64,000 bases of DNA from Cyclobacteriaceae bacterium (GCA_028281285.1 JANQKF010000032.1:1-64000); one strand, 5' to 3'. Positions 43,130 to 53,258 are shown, counted from the stretch's first letter. Notes: generated from the letters alone by a model not told the origin. Made by a program: numbers and translations.

Positions 43130-45592
43130 ATGACCAACTTATTGAAAGGGGGTTCCTATCTCCTAGTTGTAATCGCTTTACTCTTCGGTACAATTGATGC
43201 AGAAGCACAGCGAAAAAGAAGGAATAACAAAAAAGAAGAAGAACCCCCTGCTGAAAAGGCGAAAAAGAAAGAAAAGACCTACGAATCAGTTATCAAAGGA
43301 CTGGATCTGGACGAAGGACTGTTCAAGGTGTATCAGAATGACGAAAAAGTGATGTATGAAATTCCTAAAACAGAATTAGGAAAAGACATGCTGTTGATTA
43401 CTCGAGTTGTTGCGGTTCCGGAAAATTTCAATGGATTCCGTCCCAGCGGCTCCAAGATGGTAGAACAGGTAGTCCGTTGGGAAAAAGTGAAAGGAAACAT
43501 TCACCTAACCAAAGTCTCGTTCAACAATGTGGCTGACAGTACTGATGCCATCTTCGAATCAGTCAAGAATAATAACTTTGCTCCGATTATTGGGTCATTC
43601 AAAGTTGAGGGCCAGCCGAAAGATTCTGCATCCTATCTGATCAACGTTACCAACTTCTTTAAGCAGGATACCAAAGCCATAAGTGCCCTTCCCTCCTTCT
43701 TTAGAACACAATACCAGGTTAGAAGACTGGACGCGTCCAAGAGCTACATAGAATCGACAAAGAGCTTTCCCATCAACATTGAGGTAAGGCAGGTAATGAC
43801 TTATGATGCAGGCAGGCCACCCTCAAGTTCAAATACGGGCTTAATTTCCATGAAAGTAAGCCAGTCGATGATCAAATTACCCGAGGATAAAATGGTACCC
43901 AGATTTCAAGATGATCGGGTGGGTTATTTTTCTTTGAGAAATATCAACTATAGTTCGAATGAGCTTAAGGGGGATCAGGAAACGTTTATTCGTAGATGGC
44001 GACTTGTGCCGAAGGATCCTGCGGCTTATGCAAGAGGAGAACTAGTCGAACCGGTGAAGCCTATTGTATACTATCTTGATCCAGCTACTCCCGAAAAGTT
44101 CAGAAAGTGGTTCAAAATGGGTATCGAAGATTGGCAAGTGGCCTTTGAAACAGCCGGATTTAAAAATGCCATCATCGCCAAGGAGCCACCATCGCCAGAG
44201 GAAGATCCGGATTGGAGTCCAGAGGATGCCCGATATTCTACCGTGAGATATATTGCGAGTATGGTCCGAAATGCTGTGGGGCCGAGTACATCTGATCCTC
44301 GTACGGGTGAGATTATTGAGAGTGATATCATTTGGTTTCACAATCATTTAAGATCATACCGAAACTGGTATATGATTCAGACTGGCGGTTCTAATCCGAA
44401 AGCGCGAACGTTGAACACCCCTGAAGAAGAAATTGGGGAAATGATGCGGCAGGTAATAGCTCATGAAATTGGACATGCCTTGGGCCTTCCACATAATATG
44501 AAGTCCTCGTCTGCGTATCCGGTTGACTCTCTGAGGAGCCCAACATTCACTTCTGAGTATGGTGTGGCCCCAACAATTATGGACTATGCCAGAGTAAACT
44601 ATATCGCCCAGGAAGGTGATGGTGTCCAGCGATACATTCGTAAAATCGGACCTTACGATAAGTATTCCATCAATTGGGGTTACAGGTATCTGGGAGCTCA
44701 ATCTCCCGAGCAGGAAAGAGCTACTTTGAACCAGTGGATACTGGATGCTGCGAACGATCGTATGTTGCGATTCGGGGGTGGAAGTGCTGCTAATCCCGAA
44801 GAGCAAACAGAAGACTTAGGTGATAATTCGATGAAAGCCAGTACTTACGGCATGATTAATATCATGAAAGTGATCCCTAACCTATTGGATTGGACCACCA
44901 AGGACGGTGAGGATTATACAGACGCTCAAGAAATTTATGGAGAGACAGTCTTTCAATGGAGACGATTTGTAGGCCATGTGATTACAAACATTGGTGGTAT
45001 CACAGAGAACTTAAAAACTTCCGACCAAGCAGGTGCTGTCTATGAAGTAGTTCCCGAAAGCCAGCAGATCGAAGCTATGAAATGGCTTCAGGAATATGCA
45101 TTCAGCACACCGGAATGGCTACTTAATAAAGACGTCTTGAGCAAAATTCAGGAATATGGTGCCGTAGAGAGAATTCGCAGCACCCAAGCTTCCTATGTCA
45201 ATCGAACTTTAGACCCTACGCGTATGCAGCGCTTAATTGAGGCGCAAGCTTTCAAAGGAACAAATACTTACACCATCTACCAGTTCTTGGGTGATATGAG
45301 AAAAGGATTGTTCTCTGAATTGAGTAGTAGGCAGGCAATTGACACTTACCGCAGAAACATTCAACGTGCCTTTGTGACTCGTCTCGAATTCCTCATGACC
45401 AATGAGGCCTCGCGGTTCCAAAGTGCACAGGTGAATATTGGTCAGTCCGATATCAGACCAGCGATAAAGGCTGAACTGAAAGCACTAAACAGGCAGATTC
45501 GATCAGCGCTTTCAGGATACAGCAATCGAGCCAGTCGAGTTCATCTTGAGGACCTTCTGGACAGAATAGACGATATTCTAAACCCCAATTAA
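43130..45592 (+). CDS. Secreted zinc metalloprotease, DUF5117/DUF5118 type
   Basis: A signal peptide ends DAEAQ and is followed by a Lys/Glu-rich linker (residues 28-50). A DUF5118/DUF5117-like N-terminal region leads to a metzincin-type site H445-E446-x2-H449-x5-H455 (HEIGHALGLPHN) with a Met-turn candidate (TIMDYARVNY) about 45 residues later. The C-terminal ~280 residues are helical. Such 800-aa proteases are typical exported enzymes of Bacteroidota. All catalytic residues are present. It is monocistronic, with a strong terminator 19 bp after the stop. Confidence 0.93.
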   Translation: MTNLLKGGSYLLVVIALLFGTIDAEAQRKRRNNKKEEEPPAEKAKKKEKTYESVIKGLDLDEGLFKVYQNDEKVMYEIPKTELGKDMLLITRVVAVPENFNGFRPSGSKMVEQVVRWEKVKGNIHLTKVSFNNVADSTDAIFESVKNNNFAPIIGSFKVEGQPKDSASYLINVTNFFKQDTKAISALPSFFRTQYQVRRLDASKSYIESTKSFPINIEVRQVMTYDAGRPPSSSNTGLISMKVSQSMIKLPEDKMVPRFQDDRVGYFSLRNINYSSNELKGDQETFIRRWRLVPKDPAAYARGELVEPVKPIVYYLDPATPEKFRKWFKMGIEDWQVAFETAGFKNAIIAKEPPSPEEDPDWSPEDARYSTVRYIASMVRNAVGPSTSDPRTGEIIESDIIWFHNHLRSYRNWYMIQTGGSNPKARTLNTPEEEIGEMMRQVIAHEIGHALGLPHNMKSSSAYPVDSLRSPTFTSEYGVAPTIMDYARVNYIAQEGDGVQRYIRKIGPYDKYSINWGYRYLGAQSPEQERATLNQWILDAANDRMLRFGGGSAANPEEQTEDLGDNSMKASTYGMINIMKVIPNLLDWTTKDGEDYTDAQEIYGETVFQWRRFVGHVITNIGGITENLKTSDQAGAVYEVVPESQQIEAMKWLQEYAFSTPEWLLNKDVLSKIQEYGAVERIRSTQASYVNRTLDPTRMQRLIEAQAFKGTNTYTIYQFLGDMRKGLFSELSSRQAIDTYRRNIQRAFVTRLEFLMTNEASRFQSAQVNIGQSDIRPAIKAELKALNRQIRSALSGYSNRASRVHLEDLLDRIDDILNPN

Positions 45593-45610
45593 GTAGGGTT
45601 TTAAAAACGG

Positions 45611-45637
45611 AAAGGGCCCCTTACGGGCCCTTTTTTT
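45611..45637 (+). terminator. Intrinsic terminator after the metalloprotease gene
   Basis: AAAGGGCCC (45611-45619), loop CTTAC, GGGCCC and a run of seven T. A strong GC stem with U-tract. Confidence 0.9.
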
Positions 45638-45641
45638 ATCC

Positions 45642-45737
45642 ACAGAAGTCTTCTAACCGTACTTCTGTCCTCAACTTATTTTAATTTCCCTAAAACAATC
45701 AATTAAGTACTCAAGGGACTCCAAGGAATCCCTTGAG
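45642..45737. other. Two further hairpins in the 277-bp gap between convergent operons
   Basis: ACAGAAGT/ACTTCTGT (45642-45649 with 45661-45668) and CTCAAGGGA/TCCCTTGAG (45710-45718 with 45729-45737) are perfect stems of 8 and 9 bp. Neither is followed by a good T-run. The rest of the gap (45738-45869) shows no recognisable feature. Confidence 0.4.
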
Positions 45738-45869
45738 AGCACCCATTTTACTGACCAAACACTACTGCGTTCTCAACCGTAGTATCAATTCTTACCCCAA
45801 TTACTTGAGAAACTTTGAGAGTTGTTTGGTGCAATTTATGCCCGCAAATGAAGTGTTAATAAGTGTGGC

Positions 45870-46640
45870 TTACAGATTGATGTCCGTGGCATTATTCCAG
45901 TTCTTCAACACTTGCATAAGGTTGTCTTTTTTTCTCACAGAGACCGGAAGAATACCTCCATTATCCATAACGACCATACCCCCCTCACTCCGTTCGAATC
46001 TTTTAATGTGGTTGACATTGACCAGATATGAATGATGTGTCCTGATGAATTGTTCGGGATCAAGAAGGCTTTCGTAAAATTTGAGGTTTTTCGATACGAG
46101 AATTTCCGAGCCATCCTCGAGAACAAATCGGGTATAACTACCTTCAGCACAGCACCATAAGATTTCTGAAATTCTGATAAGATAAATGCTTTCCGAATCA
46201 CTAAGAACAATCTTTGCGTCTGGGTCTTTCTTTTGACTCATATATTGTTCCAAGACATCAATTTGCTGCTGCAGATGATTCGCGCTTTTACTCATTTCTG
46301 CTTTACCAACTGCCCGAACAAGGTCATCCGGATCTACCGGTTTCAGTAGGAAGTCCAAGGCGCTACATCGAAACGCATCGACTGCATATTTATCATGGGC
46401 AGTGATGAATATAACATGACCGTGAATTCTTGGGTAAGATCGAACAAGATCAATTCCCGTTCCATCGTCCATCTCGATATCCAGAAAAATAACCTCGGGT
46501 TGATACTTTTCAATCAAATCTCTCCCGGAGCTACAACTCTCAGCCTCTCCTACTATGGAAATTGTAGGGCAATAGAGCTCAAGAAGCCCCACGAGTGAAG
46601 CCCTCACTTTTGGTTCGTTATCAATAATCACTGCTCTCAT
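45870..46640 (-). CDS. LytTR family response regulator
   Basis: The N-terminal receiver domain has the acidic start (MRAVIIDNEP), phospho-acceptor D54 (VIFLDIEMDDGTGID), and the conserved Lys in LLKPVDPDDL. The C-terminal LytTR domain has YLIRISEILWCCAEGSYTRF, FIRTHHSYLVNVNHIKRF and VRKKDNLMQVLKNW. It overlaps the histidine kinase gene by 4 bp, so this is a LytS/LytR-type two-component pair. Target genes are unknown. Confidence 0.95.
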   Translation of the reverse strand: MRAVIIDNEPKVRASLVGLLELYCPTISIVGEAESCSSGRDLIEKYQPEVIFLDIEMDDGTGIDLVRSYPRIHGHVIFITAHDKYAVDAFRCSALDFLLKPVDPDDLVRAVGKAEMSKSANHLQQQIDVLEQYMSQKKDPDAKIVLSDSESIYLIRISEILWCCAEGSYTRFVLEDGSEILVSKNLKFYESLLDPEQFIRTHHSYLVNVNHIKRFERSEGGMVVMDNGGILPVSVRKKDNLMQVLKNWNNATDINL

Positions 46641-48550
46641 AAACTAAATTCGATTGGCATTTCAAATCTCACCTCGGTACCTATAATCACTTGCTCGTGA
46701 TTCAATCGATCCTTGATTTCGAATGTGACTTTCTTTTTCATGAGTTTTCTTAAAACCTCTATGCGGTCATAGGTGATCTTGGTAGCCAGGGATTCGTGCT
46801 CTTTGCGCTTATCCATTTGCAATGATCGGGATACTCCTATTCCATTGTCCTGAACACTAAAATGCAAATTATCGCCATTCTGGTAGAAATTGATTTCGAT
46901 CATGCCGTCCTTAATCTCGGAAATCCCATGCTCCAATGAGTTTTCAATAAACGGTTGTGCAAACATTGGGGGAAAGAGAATTTCCTCAGGATCTGCTTCG
47001 GTGTTTATATCAATTCTATAATCGAAACCATTATCGAACCTGAGTTTTTGAAGATCCAGGTAGTGTCTGAGTGTTGACACCTCATCCGCAAGTGAAACCA
47101 CATCCTTTCGGCTGTTTTCCAAAATTCTCCGCATTAGCTTGGCAAATTTCGACAAGTACTCAAGCGCATTTGCCCCCTCTCCTTTATTAATCAGAAAGAG
47201 TTGAATTGATGAAAGCGCATTGAACAGGAAATGTGGATTGAGCTGAGATCTAAGCAACTCGTGAACCGCCTTTTGACGGCCCATTGTTTCTCGTTCGACT
47301 TTGCGTTTCAGGAGTATGTAGATTAAGCAAACTGTTACTGCGAGAAATAAAATGACGGCCACGAACATCAAATTGCGAAATTGTTGTTTCAGCTCAGATT
47401 CGGCTTGAATCTCCTCGAGTGCCGAAATCTTCTCCTCTTTCTGCCGTGTTTCGTATTGAGTGGTCAATCGATCGAGGATTCGATTCGATTCTGCCTTGAA
47501 TACCGTATCCTGATAAAGGTTCAACTCCTTTTGATAGTCAAGTGCTTCCTGGTACTTTTTCTCACCTTCCGTAAGTTCCACCATCCATTCCAAGATTTCA
47601 AGTTGATGGTTTGGGCCTTTGAATTCCTTGGTGAGCTTAGCACTTAACTTAGCGCTCTCAAGCGCTTCATTATATCTATTCAGTGCCGCCTGAGCCTTAC
47701 TTCGGTATAGATAAGAAGTTGCCATAAATCCCAGTTCGCCCAGTGGCTCAACAAGTGATTGGAGTTGTTTTGAATATCGAATGGCCTCATGATACCGGCC
47801 TACCAAACAGGTACCCATCGTAAGGGTATTAAGTGATTGATAAATACCACGTACGTCATCAATCCTAACGGCTATATCATAAGAGGGACGGGCATAATAC
47901 AGACATGAATCACCTTGGTCTAATCTAGCATGCGCCAGAGCCAGATTGCCCATGACTAACTGAATTTGCAACGAGTCACCTCCAGCTTCAGCCAGATGGA
48001 GAGCCTTACTGTAATAATTCTTGGAATCCTCGTAACGATTCAAATTGGCATATGAGACTGCAATAGCATTTATTGAGGTGGCTTCAAGACGTTTATCTCC
48101 TAACTCCAGCGCAAGATCTAGTGATTTCCTAAAATATACGATGGATGAATCATACCAATACATCCGATGGTACAAATTGCCGACCAAGTAAGTAAACCGC
48201 GTGTAATAGGTGGAATCACTCTCAGCCAATGAAAACCGTCTGGCTTCCTCAAGAGTTCTTTCTGCCTTTTCGTACTCGTCTTTGTACTTATGAAAATTGA
48301 ACCTGGCATTTCTGGCTTTGTAGAAGGCATTTTTCTCACCTGAATTAAGGGCCAGATCAGCAAGTGAGTCTATGGTCTTAACGTAACTGAAATACGACTG
48401 ATCATTCTGTATTGTATCAAAGTAATTGTAGGTGTAAAGAAGCTTGTTCATTGAATCGACCGCACTTTCAATCCTAGATTCTTGGGCCTGGATGTACTCT
48501 GCTGAGAGGAAAAAAAGAAGACAACTGCCTAAATGTATGGATCTGAGCAT
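46637..48550 (-). CDS. LytS-type sensor histidine kinase with periplasmic TPR domain
   Basis: The Met at 48550 starts a signal peptide ending AEYIQAQ. Residues ~25-375 are TPR repeats (ATSINAIAVSYANLNRYEDS, ALNRYNEALESAKLSAKL), followed by a coiled coil and one TM helix (FVAVILFLAVTVCLIYILL). The kinase core has the His_kinase box RSQLNPHFLFNALSSIQLFL and the HATPase N- and G-boxes (FIENSLEHGI, VQDNGIGVSRS). The TPR part probably sits in the periplasm and senses protein or peptide ligands, an inference from layout. It is the partner of the LytTR regulator at 45870. Confidence 0.93.
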   Translation of the reverse strand: MLRSIHLGSCLLFFLSAEYIQAQESRIESAVDSMNKLLYTYNYFDTIQNDQSYFSYVKTIDSLADLALNSGEKNAFYKARNARFNFHKYKDEYEKAERTLEEARRFSLAESDSTYYTRFTYLVGNLYHRMYWYDSSIVYFRKSLDLALELGDKRLEATSINAIAVSYANLNRYEDSKNYYSKALHLAEAGGDSLQIQLVMGNLALAHARLDQGDSCLYYARPSYDIAVRIDDVRGIYQSLNTLTMGTCLVGRYHEAIRYSKQLQSLVEPLGELGFMATSYLYRSKAQAALNRYNEALESAKLSAKLTKEFKGPNHQLEILEWMVELTEGEKKYQEALDYQKELNLYQDTVFKAESNRILDRLTTQYETRQKEEKISALEEIQAESELKQQFRNLMFVAVILFLAVTVCLIYILLKRKVERETMGRQKAVHELLRSQLNPHFLFNALSSIQLFLINKGEGANALEYLSKFAKLMRRILENSRKDVVSLADEVSTLRHYLDLQKLRFDNGFDYRIDINTEADPEEILFPPMFAQPFIENSLEHGISEIKDGMIEINFYQNGDNLHFSVQDNGIGVSRSLQMDKRKEHESLATKITYDRIEVLRKLMKKKVTFEIKDRLNHEQVIIGTEVRFEMPIEFSL

Positions 48551-48776
48551 AGTTAGTATTTTGGTTAGTAGCAAGTTACGACAAACGGTATACACCCATT
48601 CCTACAGAAGACCCGAATTGATAACTGTAAGGATTCAATTGACAGCTGTATCGCCTTGTGACCGTTCTAATTACCCCAAATCTTACTAATCAACCATTCT
48701 CATATTTGGCATTGAATTCAATAACCCTTTAGATTATATTACAGAGTTAAATTTTAAAGAACCCAAACGCTTAAGA

Positions 48777-50489
48777 ATGAAGTTACTTCGAAAAACATTT
48801 TTTCGTCTGACACTAATTCTTCCCCTGTTGTCATTAACTCTGGTCAGTTCTGCCCAAAGTGATCCAACAGGCAAATCCGCGGCTACACGAACCTATGCAA
48901 TCACCAATGCAAGCATCGTGCAATCCCCGGGGAATGTAGTGGAAGGAGGTACAATCGTTATAAAAAATGGCCTTATAAATGCCGTTGGAACGAATGTCAA
49001 TGTGCCAGACGATGCCCAAGTATTGGATGGAACAGGAATGTATGTATATGCTGGATTTATTGATGGCATGTCTAACACTGCCGCAAAACGTCCAAAGGCG
49101 ATGGAAAGACCAAGCAATCTCTTTACTCCTGACCCTCCTAATGACTATGCTGGGATTACTCCCGAACATCACGTGGTGAGTCAGATCGATATTGGATCAA
49201 GTAGTATTGATGGCATGAGAAAAGCAGGTTTTACAATTTCTCATACTGTGCCCTATGGAAGAATGCTTCCTGGTTCAGGTGCCTTAGTACTTTTAGCTGA
49301 TCGAGATCATGCAGATGAAATGATGTTACAGGAAAACGTTTCCATGTTCACGCAATTTGTTGGCGCACCTGGCTCCTATCCTGGCAACGTACTCGGAATC
49401 ATGGCAAAATGGAGAGACCTCTACAGGAATGCTGTGAATGCCAAGCAACATCACGAAATGTATACTGAAGACCCCAGCGGTTTGGAAAGACCATCTCAGG
49501 ACCGCGTATTGGAAGCTTACTTTCCCGTGGTGGCCGGAACAAAGCCTGTATTTTACAACTCATCTACCTTATTGTTAGCTCAACGAGCTATGAGACTTCA
49601 GAAAGACCTTGGTTTTGCTAAGCTGGCCGTAGCCAACCTGAAAGAAGCCTGGGATTTGATTGATGATTTCCAAAATAACAATGCCATGCTCTTTATGTCA
49701 ATGGACTTGCCAGATGAGCCTAAAGACGGCAAAGATGATGATAAATCGGATGAAGTGAAGCGTCTTGAAGAGCGTAGAATGGAGTTTTACAAAAAGTATG
49801 TTGAACAATATGCAGCACTGCAAAGCGCAGGAATTAAATTCGGATTCTCCACTATGGGAACACGTGCCAACAAAGTGAAGACCAACGTCATGACTATGAT
49901 CGAGAATGGCCTCAGTGAAGATGCTGCACTTGCCGCACTTACTACCAATCCTGCAGAATTGTTGGGAATTGATAAGGTAGCAGGTACACTTGATGCGGGT
50001 AAGCTTGCCAATGTGGTGGTTTCAACCGGACCCTTCTTTGAAAAGAAATCTCAAGTTAAGTATGTCTTTGTAGACGGAGACAAATACGAATATGAGGTCA
50101 AGGAGTCGAAAAAGAAGGATGACTCTGCCGAAGAAGCCGCCCCTGCTGCTTCAGCTGAAGGTGGTGATGCTCTTGTGGGCACCTGGACTTATAGTCTAAA
50201 CACCCCACAAGGAGAACAAGGTGGGAAAATGATCATCAAAAAGAATGGCGATTCGTACGAAGGAACCCTGACTAGTGATGATGGAAGCCCGGACAACGAT
50301 ATGAGAAACGTCAGTTTCAGAGATGGCACACTGGCCTTTGACTTCAGCATTGACGCAGGAGGACAGGCACTTGACATTGTGGTAACCGGTAAGGTTGAAG
50401 GAAAAGAATACGATGCCACAGCTACAGTAAATTTTGGAGGACAAGAGTTCGCTATGGAGTGGACAGCCTCAAAAGATGACGGTAAATAA
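48777..50489 (+). CDS. Amidohydrolase-fold protein lacking the HxH metal motif, with extra C-terminal domain
   Basis: A signal peptide ends TLVSSAQ. The amidohydrolase frame is clear (VIKNGLINAVGTNVNVPDDA at the start, ALTTNPAELLGIDKVAGTLD and KLANVVVSTGPFF at the end). However, the usual GFIDAHSH is GFIDGMSN, and other metal ligands are not evident, so hydrolase activity is doubtful. After about residue 460 there is a beta-rich domain of about 100 residues (GTWTYSLNTPQGEQGGKMII ... FAMEWTASKDD) absent from the two genes downstream. It heads a tight three-gene cluster. Confidence 0.88.
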   Translation: MKLLRKTFFRLTLILPLLSLTLVSSAQSDPTGKSAATRTYAITNASIVQSPGNVVEGGTIVIKNGLINAVGTNVNVPDDAQVLDGTGMYVYAGFIDGMSNTAAKRPKAMERPSNLFTPDPPNDYAGITPEHHVVSQIDIGSSSIDGMRKAGFTISHTVPYGRMLPGSGALVLLADRDHADEMMLQENVSMFTQFVGAPGSYPGNVLGIMAKWRDLYRNAVNAKQHHEMYTEDPSGLERPSQDRVLEAYFPVVAGTKPVFYNSSTLLLAQRAMRLQKDLGFAKLAVANLKEAWDLIDDFQNNNAMLFMSMDLPDEPKDGKDDDKSDEVKRLEERRMEFYKKYVEQYAALQSAGIKFGFSTMGTRANKVKTNVMTMIENGLSEDAALAALTTNPAELLGIDKVAGTLDAGKLANVVVSTGPFFEKKSQVKYVFVDGDKYEYEVKESKKKDDSAEEAAPAASAEGGDALVGTWTYSLNTPQGEQGGKMIIKKNGDSYEGTLTSDDGSPDNDMRNVSFRDGTLAFDFSIDAGGQALDIVVTGKVEGKEYDATATVNFGGQEFAMEWTASKDDGK

Positions 50490-50497
50490 GAACAGAT

Positions 50498-51871
50498 ATG
50501 AAAAGAAATATAATAATAATCGGCCTTTTGTTTCTTGCTGCCTCTTTTGCTCAGGCACAAGTTCAAAAGGGAGACGTGCTCATTAAGAACGGGACCGTCA
50601 TTACGATAACCAACGGAACTCTTGAGAACACGGATATTCTCGTAAGAGATGGAAAGATTCAGAGAATAGGCAAAGACCTCAGAACACCAAGAGGTGTTGA
50701 AGAGGTCGATGCAACCGGCATGTTTGTAATGCCGGGTATCATTGATGCACACTCTCATATTGCAGGTAGTGCAATCAATGAAGGAACAAGTCAGGTAACT
50801 TCTGAAGTAAGCATGGAAGATGTGGTAAATCCGCTTGATATATCCATCTATCGCGCACTTGCAGGTGGTGTTACATCCATTCACCTGATGCATGGGTCTG
50901 CCAACGTAATTGGTGGACAAAATGAGACCATGAAGCTACGATATGGAGCTTCCAACCCCGATGATCTAAGGTTCGAAGGTGCTCCCAGAACAATCAAGTT
51001 TGCTCTAGGTGAAAATCCTACCAGAGGTGCAAGAGCAAGAGGTATTCAGCCTCAGAGTAGAATGGGTATTGAAGCCATGATTCGAAACTCATTCTCTGAT
51101 GCCCTTAATTATAAGGCAGAGTGGGAAGCTTACAGAGCAGACAAGAATCCAAGAAAAGTTGCCCCTAAGTACAGCCTTAGAATGCAAACTCTGGTTGATA
51201 TTCTCAATGGTGACATCATTGTTCACTGTCACTCCTACAGAGCGGATGAGATTTATATGCTGTTGAAGGTGTTTGCCGATTTTGGTATTCCAAAAATCAC
51301 CTTCCAGCATGCTAATGAAGCCTATAAGGTAGCTCCGGAGCTCGCAGAATTTGGGGCTTATGCCTCCGTTTTTGCAGATTGGTGGGCCTATAAATTGGAA
51401 GTTTACTATTCCACTGCTTACAACGCAGCCATTCTTACTCAAAATGGTGTGTTGACATCAATCAATTCTGATTCCGGAGAGTTAATTCGTCATCTCTTCC
51501 ATGAGGCCGCCAAGACTCAAAAATATGGTAACATGACAGACGATGAAGCGTTGGCTATGATCACACTTAATCCTGCCAAGCAATTAGGTATTGATAATAG
51601 AGTTGGATCAATCGAAACTGGAAAAGATGCAGATATCGCCATTTTTGACAAGCACCCCCTATCGGTGTATGCCATTCCTCAGATGACTTTTGTTGATGGG
51701 GTTAAGTACTTTGACAGAGCAACTGACAAAGCTGATCAGCGAATCTACATTAATCCTGAGAGTTCTATCGAGGAGGTTCAGCTTTTCGATTTCCACGATA
51801 CGCATCTATGCATGGAAGGTGTGGAGATTGCTCATGTATTTGGTCTTGGTAATTTTAGGAGACATAACTAG
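50498..51871 (+). CDS. Amidohydrolase family protein with intact metal site
   Basis: A signal peptide ends ASFAQAQ. Metal-binding residues are present: H85 and H87 (GIIDAHSHIAG), K167 in IKFALGENP, H243 and H245 (IIVHCHSYRADE), H271 (ITFQHANEAYK) and D325 (SINSDSGEL). The family is imidazolonepropionase/adeninase-like in style, but the substrate is unknown. Eight bases separate it from the gene before it and eight from the one after. It is the only member of the trio with a full site and so probably the catalytic one. Confidence 0.92.
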   Translation: MKRNIIIIGLLFLAASFAQAQVQKGDVLIKNGTVITITNGTLENTDILVRDGKIQRIGKDLRTPRGVEEVDATGMFVMPGIIDAHSHIAGSAINEGTSQVTSEVSMEDVVNPLDISIYRALAGGVTSIHLMHGSANVIGGQNETMKLRYGASNPDDLRFEGAPRTIKFALGENPTRGARARGIQPQSRMGIEAMIRNSFSDALNYKAEWEAYRADKNPRKVAPKYSLRMQTLVDILNGDIIVHCHSYRADEIYMLLKVFADFGIPKITFQHANEAYKVAPELAEFGAYASVFADWWAYKLEVYYSTAYNAAILTQNGVLTSINSDSGELIRHLFHEAAKTQKYGNMTDDEALAMITLNPAKQLGIDNRVGSIETGKDADIAIFDKHPLSVYAIPQMTFVDGVKYFDRATDKADQRIYINPESSIEEVQLFDFHDTHLCMEGVEIAHVFGLGNFRRHN

Positions 51872-51879
51872 AAATCGGT

Positions 51880-53205
51880 ATGAAAAAGTTATTCACATTA
51901 TTTCTAGCGTTCACCTTAATTCCTCTACTCTCTTTCGGACAAGAGGATGATGAGGTGATGAAAGCCAGAAGCGGCAAATTTGCGCTGACAAATGCCAAAA
52001 TCTTCACCGTAACAAACGGTGTGATTGAGAATGGCACCATCATAATCAACAATGGGGTCATTGAAGCAGTAGGTGCCAATGTAACCATTCCGAATGATGC
52101 CGAAGTATTCGATTATGCAGGCAGAGAGATCTATCCGGGTATGATTGATTCTGGTACACAGTTGGGGCTCATTGAAATCGGAAGTATTCGAGAATCTCAG
52201 GATTCACGAGAGTTTGGAGCCATTACTCCTCAAATGGAAGCACTGACTGCTGTTAATCCCAATGCAGTGGCTATTCCGGTGACAAGAGTAAGTGGTGTAA
52301 CCACAGTACTTACCATGCCACAAGGTGGTATCCTTCCGGGAACTGCCGCCACAATCAACTTATTCGGTTATACTCCGGATCAGATGTATGCAGGTAATCG
52401 AGCTATGGTGATGAATTTCCCTTCTTCTGCGCGAAGAGGACGTAGAAGACGTCAATCTCCTGAAGAGGCTGAGAAGGCACGCCAGAGAGCTCTTAAGAGC
52501 GTCAACGAAGCTTGGGACAAGGCTGAAGTATATGCCAAGATCAAAGATTCGGAAGATGCCCGCTACTATCCTGAAATGGAGGCTTTAGTGAGAGTGATCA
52601 ATGGTGAATTGCCATTGTATATCGAGGTAAATGCTGCTAAGGACATCATTAGCGCTATCGATTGGGTGAAAGACAGAGGTTATGAAAGAGTGGTGTTTAC
52701 AGGTGTAGCCGAAGGCTGGAGAGTAGCTGATGAGATCGCTGCATCTGGCATTCCTGTTATTACAGGACCGGTTCAAGCTATACCAACCAGGCAGTCCGAT
52801 AGTTATGACGCTGCTTATGCCAACCCGGGAGCCATGCAGAAAGCCGGTGTGAAAGTGGCCATTCGCTCAGGAGATACTGAAAACTCCAGAAACCTCCCCT
52901 ACCATGCTGGATTTGCTGCAGCGTACGGAATGGGACGAGAGGAAGCGTTAAAGGCAATCACAATCAATGCTGCTGAAATCATGGGTGTGGCAGATCAAAT
53001 CGGATCGATTGAAGTTGGAAAGAAGGCGAATATTTTCGTAGCCACAGGTGATCCGTTTGAAACATCGTCTAAGGTTATTGACCTCTATATTGATGGATAC
53101 AAAATCCCTATGACGAGTCGTCAGATCAGGTTGTATGATGAGTTCCTTAACAGAACTCCTTCATTGAAGAAAACCGACCCTGCCATTCAGATCAAGAAAA
53201 AATAG
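51880..53205 (+). CDS. Amidohydrolase-fold protein with degenerate metal site
   Basis: A signal peptide ends LLSFGQ. The fold is shown by IIINNGVIEAVGANVTIPND, EEALKAITINAAEIMGVADQ and GSIEVGKKANIFVATGDPF. The metal motif is lost: PGMIDSGTQLGL stands where PGxIDxHxH is expected, and the mid-protein HxH and His positions are IEVNAAKD and TGVAEGW. It is likely a non-catalytic partner of the 50498 enzyme. A strong terminator follows 24 bp after the stop and closes the operon. Confidence 0.9.
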   Translation: MKKLFTLFLAFTLIPLLSFGQEDDEVMKARSGKFALTNAKIFTVTNGVIENGTIIINNGVIEAVGANVTIPNDAEVFDYAGREIYPGMIDSGTQLGLIEIGSIRESQDSREFGAITPQMEALTAVNPNAVAIPVTRVSGVTTVLTMPQGGILPGTAATINLFGYTPDQMYAGNRAMVMNFPSSARRGRRRRQSPEEAEKARQRALKSVNEAWDKAEVYAKIKDSEDARYYPEMEALVRVINGELPLYIEVNAAKDIISAIDWVKDRGYERVVFTGVAEGWRVADEIAASGIPVITGPVQAIPTRQSDSYDAAYANPGAMQKAGVKVAIRSGDTENSRNLPYHAGFAAAYGMGREEALKAITINAAEIMGVADQIGSIEVGKKANIFVATGDPFETSSKVIDLYIDGYKIPMTSRQIRLYDEFLNRTPSLKKTDPAIQIKKK

Positions 53206-53228
53206 TTACCTAATCAACCTCAATACGG

Positions 53229-53258
53229 AAAGGCGATTCAAATTTGAGTCGCCTTTTA
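53229..53258 (+). terminator. Intrinsic terminator of the amidohydrolase operon
   Basis: AAAGGCGATTCAAA pairs with TTTGAGTCGCCTTT with one T-G pair, followed by TATT. It isolates the downstream ATPase-nuclease module from the operon. Confidence 0.8.

Noticed and set aside
45733-46035. A 100-codon plus-strand frame after the metalloprotease
   Set aside because: It runs into the antisense of the LytTR regulator and has no recognisable motif.
50189-50920. A 243-codon minus-strand open frame across two amidohydrolase genes
   Set aside because: It is antisense to two well-supported genes and is Cys/Ser-rich in the manner of shadow frames.
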